The notes below the pieces were generated by a model. That model was not told the origin of the DNA and did not search any database. It saw only the letters and a program-made list of their open reading frames with translations. A stretch of DNA of 33,193 bases from NCBI GenBank assembly GCA_024763075.1, contig JANTGF010000045.1:1-33193 (forward strand), given 5' to 3'. The position numbers were made by a program, and so were the translations under genes. Source of the stretch: Bacteroidales bacterium (lineage in GTDB: Bacteria > Bacteroidota > Bacteroidia > Bacteroidales > VadinHA17). Positions 1-7,339 of the stretch are shown here, piece after piece. Position 1 is the stretch's first letter. Every line of letters begins with the position of its first letter.

Positions 1-1
1 T

Positions 2-67
2 GGCATTATTAGCCATGCACTTATATTGTTCGATGTATTGCATGCACAGCTTTATTCTATCACACAT
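2..67 (-). CDS. possible 5' end of a gene leaving the window (partial)
   Basis: On the minus strand an ATG at 67 opens a frame that stays open for 22 codons to the window edge (begins MCDRIKLCMQYIEQ). The same frame is also open upstream of the ATG, and a TTG at about 91 could extend it. It would start about 40 bases after the stop of the DUF5009 gene, as a same-strand downstream gene might. The fragment is too short to recognise a family, and an open stretch of this length can occur by chance. Confidence 0.2.
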   Translation of the reverse strand, partial: MCDRIKLCMQYIEQYKCMANNA

Positions 68-108
68 ATCTGATGGATGACTAAATTTTTTGGCAACCAA
101 AACACCGA

Positions 109-1218
109 TTAAATCTTAATGAAGATCTTTTGCTTATACATCCAGTAACATATATACCATAATAAAAACCAGATAATTGAATTCATGATAATGGAGGCAG
201 GCAATTCACCTGTCCGGCCAAATAAAGCCATCCCAAAAGGATAGATAATATGCCGGATAAAATCACTTCCGTTTAAATGGGCAAAGAGATAAATAAACAG
301 TGGGTTCATTCCCACAACTGCAAAGAAAATTACCCAGTTTCTGGATTTTTTAATGTCAATCAGCCAATAAGAAAAAGCCAGTACCAATAAAGACCATCCT
401 CCACTAACGATCACGAAAGAACTGGTGGCAATCCGTTTTATTATTGGTGTAACCGGGTTTAAAGCATAGCCAATAATCACCCCGGCCAGACCGGCTATGA
501 TCAGAGTTTTAAGCTTTTTGGCTGCCGGTTTATCACTCATTAGCAGTTTTCCGGCCAAAACACCCCAAATGGTATGTGCCGTAGTTGGAATAGCATTAAA
601 CGAAACCCAGTGACCACCGAGGTTTTCTCCGCCATATTGCAGATCCAGCCAGGTACCAAAATTTTCATTGGGGATAAAAGGATGGTTAAAACCTTCAACA
701 GGAAATGAACGGTAAATTACTTCTGCAAGAATTAATAATCCAAAAGAAACAATCAATTGTACTGAAACCTTTTTCCGAATTAAAAGAAAAGCAATTATAT
801 AGGTAACCGATAACTGTGCCAGTACATTCTGAAATCTGAAAGTTATTTTTCCCGGACCTATGCAGTAAAGGGCCCAGCCAAGCAGTAATAATAAAAACGA
901 TCGTTGTAGGGCATGCCTGAATAATAAATTATAACTATCGCCACGTGCCGTTCGTTTTGCAAAAGAGAAAGGCATAGCCACACCTACAATAAACATAAAA
1001 AATGGCTGTACCAGATCCCAAAAGTGAAGCCCCTGCCATTTTACATGATGAAACTGCTCTCCCAGGGAATGAATGAAAGTGCCTCCCAGAGCCGGATCGG
1101 TAAGATTTGAGAACAGACCTGTAAACTCCCCGATCAGAAGGAACATGGTAAATCCGCGGAAGAAATCCAGAGATAATAAACGCCCCTCCGGAGTTAAGGA
1201 AGAAGATGAATTAGTCAT
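109..1218 (-). CDS. DUF5009 / COG4299-type polytopic acyltransferase-like membrane protein
   Basis: The 369-residue product is almost entirely hydrophobic, with about ten membrane helices. The N-terminus carries the family opening RLLSLDFFRGFTMFLLI (residues 13-29), the RxxSLDxxRG signature shared with heparan-alpha-glucosaminide N-acetyltransferase (HGSNAT)-like and NagX/COG4299 proteins. A conserved HFWDLVQPFFMFIVG block follows at about 65-79. Family members are thought to move acyl groups across the inner membrane onto sugars, but the bacterial substrate is generally unknown and nothing here fixes it. Length fits the family and ATG at 1218 gives the signature at the expected position. No -7 box is evident just upstream, so it may be co-transcribed with the small membrane protein 77 bases before it. 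Confidence 0.8.
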   Translation of the reverse strand: MTNSSSSLTPEGRLLSLDFFRGFTMFLLIGEFTGLFSNLTDPALGGTFIHSLGEQFHHVKWQGLHFWDLVQPFFMFIVGVAMPFSFAKRTARGDSYNLLFRHALQRSFLLLLLGWALYCIGPGKITFRFQNVLAQLSVTYIIAFLLIRKKVSVQLIVSFGLLILAEVIYRSFPVEGFNHPFIPNENFGTWLDLQYGGENLGGHWVSFNAIPTTAHTIWGVLAGKLLMSDKPAAKKLKTLIIAGLAGVIIGYALNPVTPIIKRIATSSFVIVSGGWSLLVLAFSYWLIDIKKSRNWVIFFAVVGMNPLFIYLFAHLNGSDFIRHIIYPFGMALFGRTGELPASIIMNSIIWFLLWYICYWMYKQKIFIKI

Positions 1219-1295
1219 GGTATGAATAGTTTGAAGTCATAAATCTGATAAGATTCAGTTTACAATCTTAACCCGGATTTAGAATAAAACAGATA

Positions 1296-1535
1296 TTACT
1301 GAAAAGAATTAAAAAGAAATGCTGCACCAAATGAAATAGCAAAGATGATGTACAAAACAATAACTATTGCAAACCACAATAATGTGGCTTTTGCCCAGTT
1401 CGCCTTACTCGGGTTCGTTCCGCTCCCAAAAGCCCAGACAAATAGCATAATAAATCCAACTATAGGAATGGCTGTTATTAATAAGGTTAATATCCAGTCT
1501 CCTGTCTTTACCGGTTGATTGTTTTGGTTTTCCAT
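1296..1535 (-). CDS. small two-helix membrane protein of unknown function
   Basis: The 79-residue product has a short polar N-terminus (MENQNNQPVKTGDW) and two predicted membrane helices, about 14-35 and 48-75, joined by a short GTNPSKANWAKA loop. Small proteins of this architecture occur in Bacteroidota and Firmicutes as uncharacterised membrane proteins; I do not know a function. A perfect minus-strand -7 box lies 20 bases upstream of the ATG, which supports a genuine gene with its own promoter. It sits 77 bases ahead of the DUF5009 gene on the same strand and may share its transcript. Confidence 0.7.
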   Translation of the reverse strand: MENQNNQPVKTGDWILTLLITAIPIVGFIMLFVWAFGSGTNPSKANWAKATLLWFAIVIVLYIIFAISFGAAFLFNSFQ

Positions 1536-1554
1536 AGTGTATTTTTTGGTTTCC

Positions 1555-1562
1555 CAAAAGTA
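1555..1562 (-). promoter_or_regulatory. Bacteroidota -7 promoter box for the small membrane protein
   Basis: Plus-strand CAAAAGTA is TACTTTTG on the minus strand, a full match to the Bacteroidota -7 consensus TAnnTTTG. It lies 20 bases before the ATG at 1535, implying a leader of roughly 15 nt. No clear -33 TTG is seen at the usual spacing. Confidence 0.5.
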
Positions 1563-1664
1563 TTACTATTTTTTGAAATGAAAAAAATGACTTGCTTTTT
1601 ACTTTTATAACTCATTCCCACTACCTGTTGGGAGTCTTAGAACAACAAAAAAATGATTAAACCC

Positions 1665-2963
1665 TTATTCTCCGGGAGTACTCCGGTGATTGATTAGCAA
1701 GCGAAGGGAAAGGTCATAATTAAAATATTTCCAGGTCCAATTCATAAAAACGGAAAATCTGTTTTTGGTTCCCAGAATGGACATAAGGTGAACAAACAAC
1801 CACAAAACCCATGCTGTTACACCTTTGAGGTGGAAAAAAGCGAGATCGGCGACGGCAAGTTTTCTCCCGATTGTTGCCATTGAACCCTTGTTTTTATAGG
1901 TAAAAGGTCTTTGAGGCCGGGAATACACTTTACGATCCATATTCCGTGCAAGTGTCCGGGCTTGCTGAATGGCCGTTTGAGCTACCTGCGGATGTCCGTG
2001 CGGATAATCCGGGTCCCCTTCCACAATACTGTTATCACCTATGGCATAAACATCTTTCATTCCCATTACCTTATTCATTCTGTCCACGATTATACGGGTT
2101 CCCTTGCCGTAAATATTTTCGGGAAGTCCATCTATTTTTCCAGCCTGGATCCCTGCCGCCCAGATCAGGGTTTTGGTACTCAGAACTTCTTTGTTTTCAA
2201 GCCATACTTCTTCTCCGTCAAAATCTGTGACCCGTGCATTTAATTTAACATTCACGCCCAGTTTCTTTAAATATACAAGAGAAGTTTCTGATGATCTGTC
2301 AGCCATTCCGTTCAACAAGGATTCACCCGCCTGCAATAAATGGATTTGCATTTTACTAAAATCAAGTTCCGGATAATCCCGGGGTAAAATATATTTTTTC
2401 ATCTCTGCAAGGGCACCTGCCAGCTCAACTCCCGTAGGCCCGCCACCTACAATTATAACATTCATATATTTGGCAGCCAGGTCAGGATCCTCAATATTCA
2501 GGGCTTTTTCGTAGTTTTTCAGAATGGTATTTCTGATATACAGGGCATCCGGAATTGATTTCATCGGCAGTGCATGTTTCATAATCCCTTTAATTCCATA
2601 ATAATTGGTTGTCACACCCGTGCTTATGGCCAGAAAATCATATTTCAGAAAACCAATGGAAGTTTCAACTTCTCTTTGATCCAAATGTATTTTCTTCACC
2701 TTCGCAATTCTGAAATGAAGGTATTTACGGGTCACGCTGATTTTTCTGAAAGGAAAAGCGATGGCACTGGGCTCGAGCCCCGCAGTAGCCACCTGGTAGA
2801 GAAGTGGCTGAAACTGATGATAATTGTTTTTATCAATTAAAACAACCTGAAAAGGGCATTTGGAAAGCTTACGGGCAAGCTCAAAACCGGCAAACCCCCC
2901 ACCAATAATTACAAATCTTTTTTTATCAGTATTGGGAATATTGCTTATCATCTTCTTCATCAT
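1665..2963 (-). CDS. ndh: type II NADH:quinone oxidoreductase (NDH-2)
   Basis: This 432-residue flavoprotein oxidises NADH and reduces membrane quinone without pumping protons. The FAD dinucleotide-binding motif GGGFAG is at residues 21-26, and a second Rossmann motif for NADH, GGGPTGVE, is at 173-180. VYAIGD at 305-310 contacts FAD, and the quinone-site PQVAQTAIQQA stretch is at 325-335. The C-terminal third has an aromatic amphipathic segment (AWVLWLFVHLM, about 380-390) of the kind that anchors NDH-2 to the inner membrane face. Length is normal for the family. The start could be the ATG at 2963 or 2960. A near-match -7 box (minus-strand CACTTTTG, 2999-3006) lies about 35 bases upstream. 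It would supply quinol to the electron-transfer genes encoded nearby (inference). Confidence 0.92.
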   Translation of the reverse strand: MMKKMISNIPNTDKKRFVIIGGGFAGFELARKLSKCPFQVVLIDKNNYHQFQPLLYQVATAGLEPSAIAFPFRKISVTRKYLHFRIAKVKKIHLDQREVETSIGFLKYDFLAISTGVTTNYYGIKGIMKHALPMKSIPDALYIRNTILKNYEKALNIEDPDLAAKYMNVIIVGGGPTGVELAGALAEMKKYILPRDYPELDFSKMQIHLLQAGESLLNGMADRSSETSLVYLKKLGVNVKLNARVTDFDGEEVWLENKEVLSTKTLIWAAGIQAGKIDGLPENIYGKGTRIIVDRMNKVMGMKDVYAIGDNSIVEGDPDYPHGHPQVAQTAIQQARTLARNMDRKVYSRPQRPFTYKNKGSMATIGRKLAVADLAFFHLKGVTAWVLWLFVHLMSILGTKNRFSVFMNWTWKYFNYDLSLRLLINHRSTPGE

Positions 2964-3161
2964 AAAATTCTAAATGTGTTTGCCTGGTTTTATTGAAACA
3001 AAAGTGGGTCATTTATTTTTACTCTTGTGTCTTTACCCTGACAAATCTGAATTTCTGTGATAGGATTACTATTTTCATATAACGATTAATCACTGAAAGG
3101 TATCCGTTTTATACTTCTGTGATTATAAAATTTTTCAGGATTATTACTGAAAACAAGTGTT

Positions 3162-4235
3162 TCAACCTTTACCCAGCCATCTTTTAAAATTTGCAGCTTT
3201 GGCTTTGCTAATAATTATTTCGGTTGAAGAAGGAGGGTTAATTTCAACTTTTAAATTTGTATTTCCGTATTTTGTAACTTTTGAAACAGAGGCAATGGAA
3301 ATAATATACTGCCGGTTAGCTCTGTAAAACCTGTGTTTGTCTAATTGATTGAAAATTTCTTCCAAAGTTAAGTTACAGTTTAAAACTTCACCTGAAAGAC
3401 AGGTTATATAACTAATCTTATATTCAGTATAGATATATGCAATATCAATATAGTTCACCGGAATCAGTTTTTGTCCTTTGTATGCCAGTATTCGTTCCGG
3501 CTGATTTTTCAGAATTTGCTTTTCAGATGGTTCTGCAACTGGTGTGGACTCATTCCTTTCCGGAGGCATAATAGTACCCGGTTTTATGGTCCCTGTTGTT
3601 TCATGAGCAGTTTTCAGATTGATATACCGTACAAATAAAAATATAAGAAGATCTATGACCAGCCCCATCAGAACAAATATAAGTATGAGTTGATCTTTGA
3701 ATGAATCAATGTTTTTGGTAATTTGCAAAAGGTTAACATGGGAAGCAACCATCCAGTTTTCTCCTTTAACAGGTGCAACATAAATAATTTCCCTGAAATC
3801 CTTATTTAAGAATGTGCGAATACCTCCTTTTGGAATCCCGGACTCCAGAATATCCCTGAAATTAAGCTCCAGTAAATCATTTGAAAAAGTTCTGACAATT
3901 GAATTGGTACTGTCAATTACCTGTCCGATTTTTTCAGGTAAAGGATGACAAATTTCAATCCCTTCCGTATTAAACATGCATACAAAACCATTCTCCATAT
4001 TCATGTATTCAATACTTTCCTGGAAGTCATCCTTGACTTTTTCGGGAGGAATGCCTTTAGCGAGTTTCTGTGATAGAATATATGCAACAAGTTCGGCTTC
4101 ATGCCTTGCAGCAATGATCCGGTTTTCAATAAGCTCGTCGGAAGCCAGATTAAATACATATTTAAAACCCAGAAATCCGGAAGCAAAAATGATCAATGAT
4201 ATTCCAACAAAAGTTAAAATAAAAAACTTTCTCAT
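3162..4235 (-). CDS. membrane-bound sensor-regulator: Cache-like domain plus LytTR DNA-binding domain
   Basis: The 357-residue protein has a helix at 4-26, an extracytoplasmic region at about 28-180, a second helix at 183-205, a Pro-rich linker at 210-240 and a C-terminal LytTR domain from about 248. The external part resembles a single Cache sensor: a long helix with HEAELVAYILS, a GFVCMFNTEG strand pair, and APVKGENWMVASHV near its end. The LytTR signature FYRANRQYIISI is at 303-314. It is a one-component regulator reading an envelope signal and binding DNA at the membrane; no kinase domain is present. It diverges from the cytochrome lipoprotein cluster starting at 4473, and a direct repeat with LytTR-like spacing lies between them, so it probably controls that cluster and itself (inference). 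The ligand is unknown. Confidence 0.82.
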   Translation of the reverse strand: MRKFFILTFVGISLIIFASGFLGFKYVFNLASDELIENRIIAARHEAELVAYILSQKLAKGIPPEKVKDDFQESIEYMNMENGFVCMFNTEGIEICHPLPEKIGQVIDSTNSIVRTFSNDLLELNFRDILESGIPKGGIRTFLNKDFREIIYVAPVKGENWMVASHVNLLQITKNIDSFKDQLILIFVLMGLVIDLLIFLFVRYINLKTAHETTGTIKPGTIMPPERNESTPVAEPSEKQILKNQPERILAYKGQKLIPVNYIDIAYIYTEYKISYITCLSGEVLNCNLTLEEIFNQLDKHRFYRANRQYIISIASVSKVTKYGNTNLKVEINPPSSTEIIISKAKAANFKRWLGKG

Positions 4236-4287
4236 TTTTAATACTCATTTATCCATGGATTTGTACCTTCTCTAATCATAAGAGTCA

Positions 4288-4295
4288 CAAATATA
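4288..4295 (-). promoter_or_regulatory. -7 box for the Cache-LytTR regulator
   Basis: Plus-strand CAAATATA reads TATATTTG on the minus strand, an exact TAnnTTTG match, 53 bases upstream of the regulator's ATG. Its -33 region would fall at about 4314-4320, on top of the left copy of the CGTTTCAG direct repeat. Confidence 0.5.
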
Positions 4296-4307
4296 CACAA
4301 TTTTGGT

Positions 4308-4336
4308 CGTTTCAGGCTGGATTTATCCCGTTTCAG
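4308..4336. promoter_or_regulatory. candidate LytTR operator: two CGTTTCAG direct repeats 21 bp apart
   Basis: CGTTTCAG occurs at 4308-4315 and again at 4329-4336, a 21-bp period that puts both copies on one DNA face. LytTR regulators are known to bind pairs of about 9-bp direct repeats separated by 12-13 bp, and this spacing fits. The CGTT core agrees with the published LytTR half-site but the flanks do not fully match. The left copy overlaps the predicted -33 region of the regulator's own promoter. The pair lies about 100 bp upstream of the cytochrome-cluster -7 box. Confidence 0.4.
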
Positions 4337-4352
4337 TATATAAAAAGATGCT

Positions 4353-4382
4353 TTAGTCTTTATATTGGTTAATTTAGACTAA
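4353..4382. repeat. inverted repeat TTAGTCT/AGACTAA in the divergent promoter region
   Basis: TTAGTCT (4353-4359) and AGACTAA (4376-4382) form a perfect 7-bp inverted repeat with a 16-bp spacer, 50 bp upstream of the -7 box at 4432. It could be an operator half-site pair for a dimeric regulator. In AT-rich DNA a repeat this short can also be chance. Confidence 0.25.
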
Positions 4383-4431
4383 TTTTAAATAGCCTGGGTG
4401 AACTTCTTTTTAAAAATAGCAGACTGCAAAT

Positions 4432-4439
4432 TACTTTTG
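4432..4439 (+). promoter_or_regulatory. -7 promoter box of the heme lipoprotein cluster
   Basis: TACTTTTG is an exact TAnnTTTG match 33 bases before the ATG at 4473, predicting a leader of about 28 nt. No distinct -33 TTG is seen at 19-22 bp, as expected for a promoter that may need an activator such as the divergent LytTR protein (inference). Confidence 0.55.
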
Positions 4440-4472
4440 CAGCATAACAAAATTTAATTAAATATTTATAAT

Positions 4473-5564
4473 ATGAAAAGCAGAAGTTTTATTATACTGT
4501 TATTAATTGGAACAGTTTGGCTGAGTGCCTGTAAAAAAGAAGATAATGGTCCGGATAAGAACCCGGGTGTTTTTATTTCTGATAATACAAGTTTGGGTAA
4601 AATACTTGTGGACCATAATGGTATGACCTTGTATTTCTTTACGAAGGACGTCTCCGGAGAATCTTTATGTGAAGATGGCTGCCTTGACAGCTGGCCGGTG
4701 TTTTATTCTGACAATCTGGAAATTGATAGCCAGCTGAATAAAGATGATTTTAAGGCAATTGTCAGGGGGGATGGAAAAAGCCAGATTACCTACAAAGGCT
4801 GGCCTTTGTATTATTTTATAAATGATACAAAAGCAGGAGATGTAAATGGTGAAGGCGTAAAAGATATATGGTTTGTAGCCAAAGAAAATTATACAATAAT
4901 GTTTGCAGATGGTCAGTTGATTGGGCATGATGGCAAAAAGTATAAAGGAGATTATACTGAAGGGGAGGAGATCATTCAGTTTTTTGTGGACGATAAAGGA
5001 AGGACACTTTATGCATTTAAAAAAGACACCAAAGACAATAACAATTTTACTGCTCCTGATTTTAGTAACAATGATGTTTGGCCGGTTTACGAGGTAAATG
5101 AAGTAAAATCCGTTCCTTCCCAGCTAAATGCGTCTGATTTTGGTATAATTGATGTTTTTGGTAAAAAACAACTTACTTATAAGGGCTGGCCTTTGTATTA
5201 TTTCGGACAGGACTCTGAAACCCGGGGAAAGACTAAAGGAGTGAGCTTCCCTGCTCCCGGAGTTTGGCCGGTGGTAAATAAATTAACAAACATGGCTCCT
5301 GACAGTAAAGCGGTTGCTGAAGCTTATTTTAATACCAACCTGAAGTCATTAATTACGAACACATGCGTTTCCTGCCATGCAGGCGCACATTCTTCCGGAA
5401 CCCGTAAATATGATGTATTTGCGAATGCTTACAACAGGGCTGAAGATATGTATTTAAGAGTGGATGGTAAACAGGGAAATCTAATGCCCAAGGGTGGAAC
5501 TAAATTACCTCAGGACGATATTGATAAGTTTGAAACTTTTAAAAATCTGGCTGCTTCGAATTAA
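4473..5564 (+). CDS. lipoprotein with Yx(F/W/Y)xxD secreted repeats and a C-terminal heme c motif
   Basis: The 363-residue product begins with a lipoprotein signal ending in LSAC (lipidated Cys20). Four Yx(F/W/Y)xxD motifs follow: YFFTKD (54-59), YYFINDT (113-119), YAFKKD (180-185) and YYFGQD (242-247), arranged as two tandem modules of the PF03640/COG4315 lipoprotein family. YKGWPLYYF occurs in both modules. The C-terminal about 80 residues form a small cytochrome c-like domain with CVSCH at 298-302 and a possible distal Met338 in NLMPKG. The protein is probably an envelope electron carrier or terminal oxidoreductase component. Fusion of Lipoprotein_15 modules to a heme domain is a notable architecture. 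It is the first gene of the cluster and has its own promoter. Confidence 0.8.
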   Translation: MKSRSFIILLLIGTVWLSACKKEDNGPDKNPGVFISDNTSLGKILVDHNGMTLYFFTKDVSGESLCEDGCLDSWPVFYSDNLEIDSQLNKDDFKAIVRGDGKSQITYKGWPLYYFINDTKAGDVNGEGVKDIWFVAKENYTIMFADGQLIGHDGKKYKGDYTEGEEIIQFFVDDKGRTLYAFKKDTKDNNNFTAPDFSNNDVWPVYEVNEVKSVPSQLNASDFGIIDVFGKKQLTYKGWPLYYFGQDSETRGKTKGVSFPAPGVWPVVNKLTNMAPDSKAVAEAYFNTNLKSLITNTCVSCHAGAHSSGTRKYDVFANAYNRAEDMYLRVDGKQGNLMPKGGTKLPQDDIDKFETFKNLAASN

Positions 5565-5685
5565 CCTGAATAATCCAGGTTTAAGGAGATTTAGCCAAAG
5601 AATTTTATTTTTAAGAAAAAATTGTTTTATTTGATAATGTGCCTGACTGAAAAGTTGGAAGAATTCCCAAATCTGATTTAATTTA

Positions 5686-6885
5686 ATGGGCCAATTGAGA
5701 TTTTGTTTATTTTTTGGTATATTTTTAGGTTTTACCCTGGGTTCTTGTAAACATGAGCCCGGGGACTTTTCATCCCTGGAAACGGTTTGTTTTGAAAGGG
5801 ATATTCTTCCCTTATTTGAAAATTCATGTAATACAAGCGGATGCCATGATGCTGACGCGGCAAAGGGAGGCTATGTATTAACTGATTATAATTCTGTTCT
5901 GAAATCTGTGGTTCCTTTTTATGCAGAGAAAAGCATTAGTTATACTGTATTAACCAAAAAAGGGAATGGCCTCATGCCTCCTCATCAGGCTCTTTTACAA
6001 AATGATAGAAACCTGATACGTGTTTGGATAGACCAGGGTGCTGTAAATGACACCTGCCCGATCTCCTCTGAGGACTTTGGAGATGATGACCAGGATGGTA
6101 TTCTGAATTTTAATGATAATTGCATAAATACTCCAAACCCGGATCAGTCTGATGTGGACGGAGACGGAATAGGTGATCTTTGTGATGACGGAGACAAAGA
6201 TGGTTTCCTTGATATTCTGGATAATTGTCCGGATCTTTATAATCCGGGACAGGAAGATGAAGACGGAGATGGAACCGGAAATGCCTGTGATACGGATTAT
6301 CAACCGGACGGGATTACCGGAATTTGTTTTGAACGTGATATCCTGCCGGTATTTAAAAGCAGTTGCGGAATAGCTGGTTGCCACGATAAGGAAACAGCCC
6401 AGGGAGATTATGTTTTAACTGATTATTCAAGCATCATCGCAAGAAATTTTGTTCCGGGTAATCCAGGTCAAACAAAAATTTATAAGGTAATGACCGCCCC
6501 TTTGAATGAAGATGAACATATGCCGCCCCTGCCCAAACCTTCGTTAACTTCCACTCAAACAGCAAATATCTACAACTGGATTCTTAATGGTGGTAAAAAT
6601 GAAAATTGCGGAGAGATAAAATGTAAGCCTGAACAGGCATCTTTTACTGAGTTTATTCTTCCCATCATTCAAAATAATTGTCGTGGATGCCATAGTGGAG
6701 ATAAACCCACCGGAGATATAAAATTAATTAATTATCAGGATATTGCTGCTATTGCTGCAAACGGGAAACTGCAGGGGGTCATCAAAAATTTATATGGCAT
6801 AAAAATGCCTCCTGATTTTAATTTGCCGGATTGTGAAATCCAGAAAATAGATACCTGGATAGGGGAAGGGTTTAAAGAAAATTAA
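5686..6885 (+). CDS. triheme lipoprotein: two CX4CH cytochrome domains flanking thrombospondin type 3 repeats, plus a CXXCH domain
   Basis: The 399-residue lipoprotein (lipobox LGSC, Cys21) has three cytochrome-like domains. Domain 1 (about 32-125) has CNTSGCH at 48-54 and MPP at 97-99. Domain 2 (about 212-305) has CGIAGCH at 227-233 and MPP at 279-281. Domain 3 (about 318-399) has the canonical CRGCH at 332-336 and MPP at 374-376. Domains 1 and 2 are clear duplicates: both begin ICFERDILP or VCFERDILP and share YVLTDY. Between them, residues 132-203 form Asp-rich thrombospondin type 3 repeats (DxDxDG and DNCP patterns) that bind calcium in other proteins. The two CX4CH motifs are non-canonical heme c sites. 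An envelope electron-transfer role is likely; the partner is unknown. The next gene starts 5 bases downstream. Confidence 0.82.
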   Translation: MGQLRFCLFFGIFLGFTLGSCKHEPGDFSSLETVCFERDILPLFENSCNTSGCHDADAAKGGYVLTDYNSVLKSVVPFYAEKSISYTVLTKKGNGLMPPHQALLQNDRNLIRVWIDQGAVNDTCPISSEDFGDDDQDGILNFNDNCINTPNPDQSDVDGDGIGDLCDDGDKDGFLDILDNCPDLYNPGQEDEDGDGTGNACDTDYQPDGITGICFERDILPVFKSSCGIAGCHDKETAQGDYVLTDYSSIIARNFVPGNPGQTKIYKVMTAPLNEDEHMPPLPKPSLTSTQTANIYNWILNGGKNENCGEIKCKPEQASFTEFILPIIQNNCRGCHSGDKPTGDIKLINYQDIAAIAANGKLQGVIKNLYGIKMPPDFNLPDCEIQKIDTWIGEGFKEN

Positions 6886-6890
6886 ACAAG

Positions 6891-7280
6891 ATGATCCGAA
6901 AGTTAATAAACATAGGAGTAGTTTTTAGTCTGCTTTCCCTTGCCGGCTGCTATTATGATAATGTGGAAGATCTTTACCCTGAAGTAAAGGTCACCTCACC
7001 TGAAGATACCGTTGCGGTGACTTATTCAGGGATAGTTCAACCTATATTGCAGGCCAATTGCTATGAATGTCATGATAAATCCAACGCTTCAATATCCGGA
7101 AGCGGAATTTTTTTAGAAAAATATAATGACGTAAAAAGTCGTGCTTTGGACGGGAGTCTTTATGGTGCCATATCATGGGCTCCTTTCTATACACGTATGC
7201 CTTTTGAAAAGGCAAAACTTCCGGAAACGGAAATTAGTAAAATTAAAAAGTGGATTGAGGACGGTGCTCCGGAAAATTAA
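6891..7280 (+). CDS. monoheme c-type cytochrome lipoprotein
   Basis: The 129-residue product has a lipoprotein signal ending LAGC (Cys20) and one heme-binding motif CYECH at 57-61, with a possible axial Met103 in TRMPFEKAKLPE. The fold pattern (VQPILQANCYECH near the start, KIKKWIEDGAPEN at the end) is that of the planctomycete/Bacteroidota cytochrome c-like domains also seen in the preceding triheme protein. It follows that gene by 5 bases, so the two are almost certainly translated from one message and may exchange electrons. A leaderless small cytochrome of this type could be periplasmic-facing on either membrane. Confidence 0.82.
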   Translation: MIRKLINIGVVFSLLSLAGCYYDNVEDLYPEVKVTSPEDTVAVTYSGIVQPILQANCYECHDKSNASISGSGIFLEKYNDVKSRALDGSLYGAISWAPFYTRMPFEKAKLPETEISKIKKWIEDGAPEN

Positions 7281-7339
7281 AACTCCGGGAATTTGAAATG
7301 AATTAAGTATCAGGCTATTTTGGTAAAACTTCTAACATT

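Noticed and set aside
5563-5581. AACCTG/CAGGTT inverted repeat just after the first heme lipoprotein
   Set aside because: A 6-bp stem that overlaps the stop codon and lacks a T-run; not enough to claim termination or an internal operon boundary.
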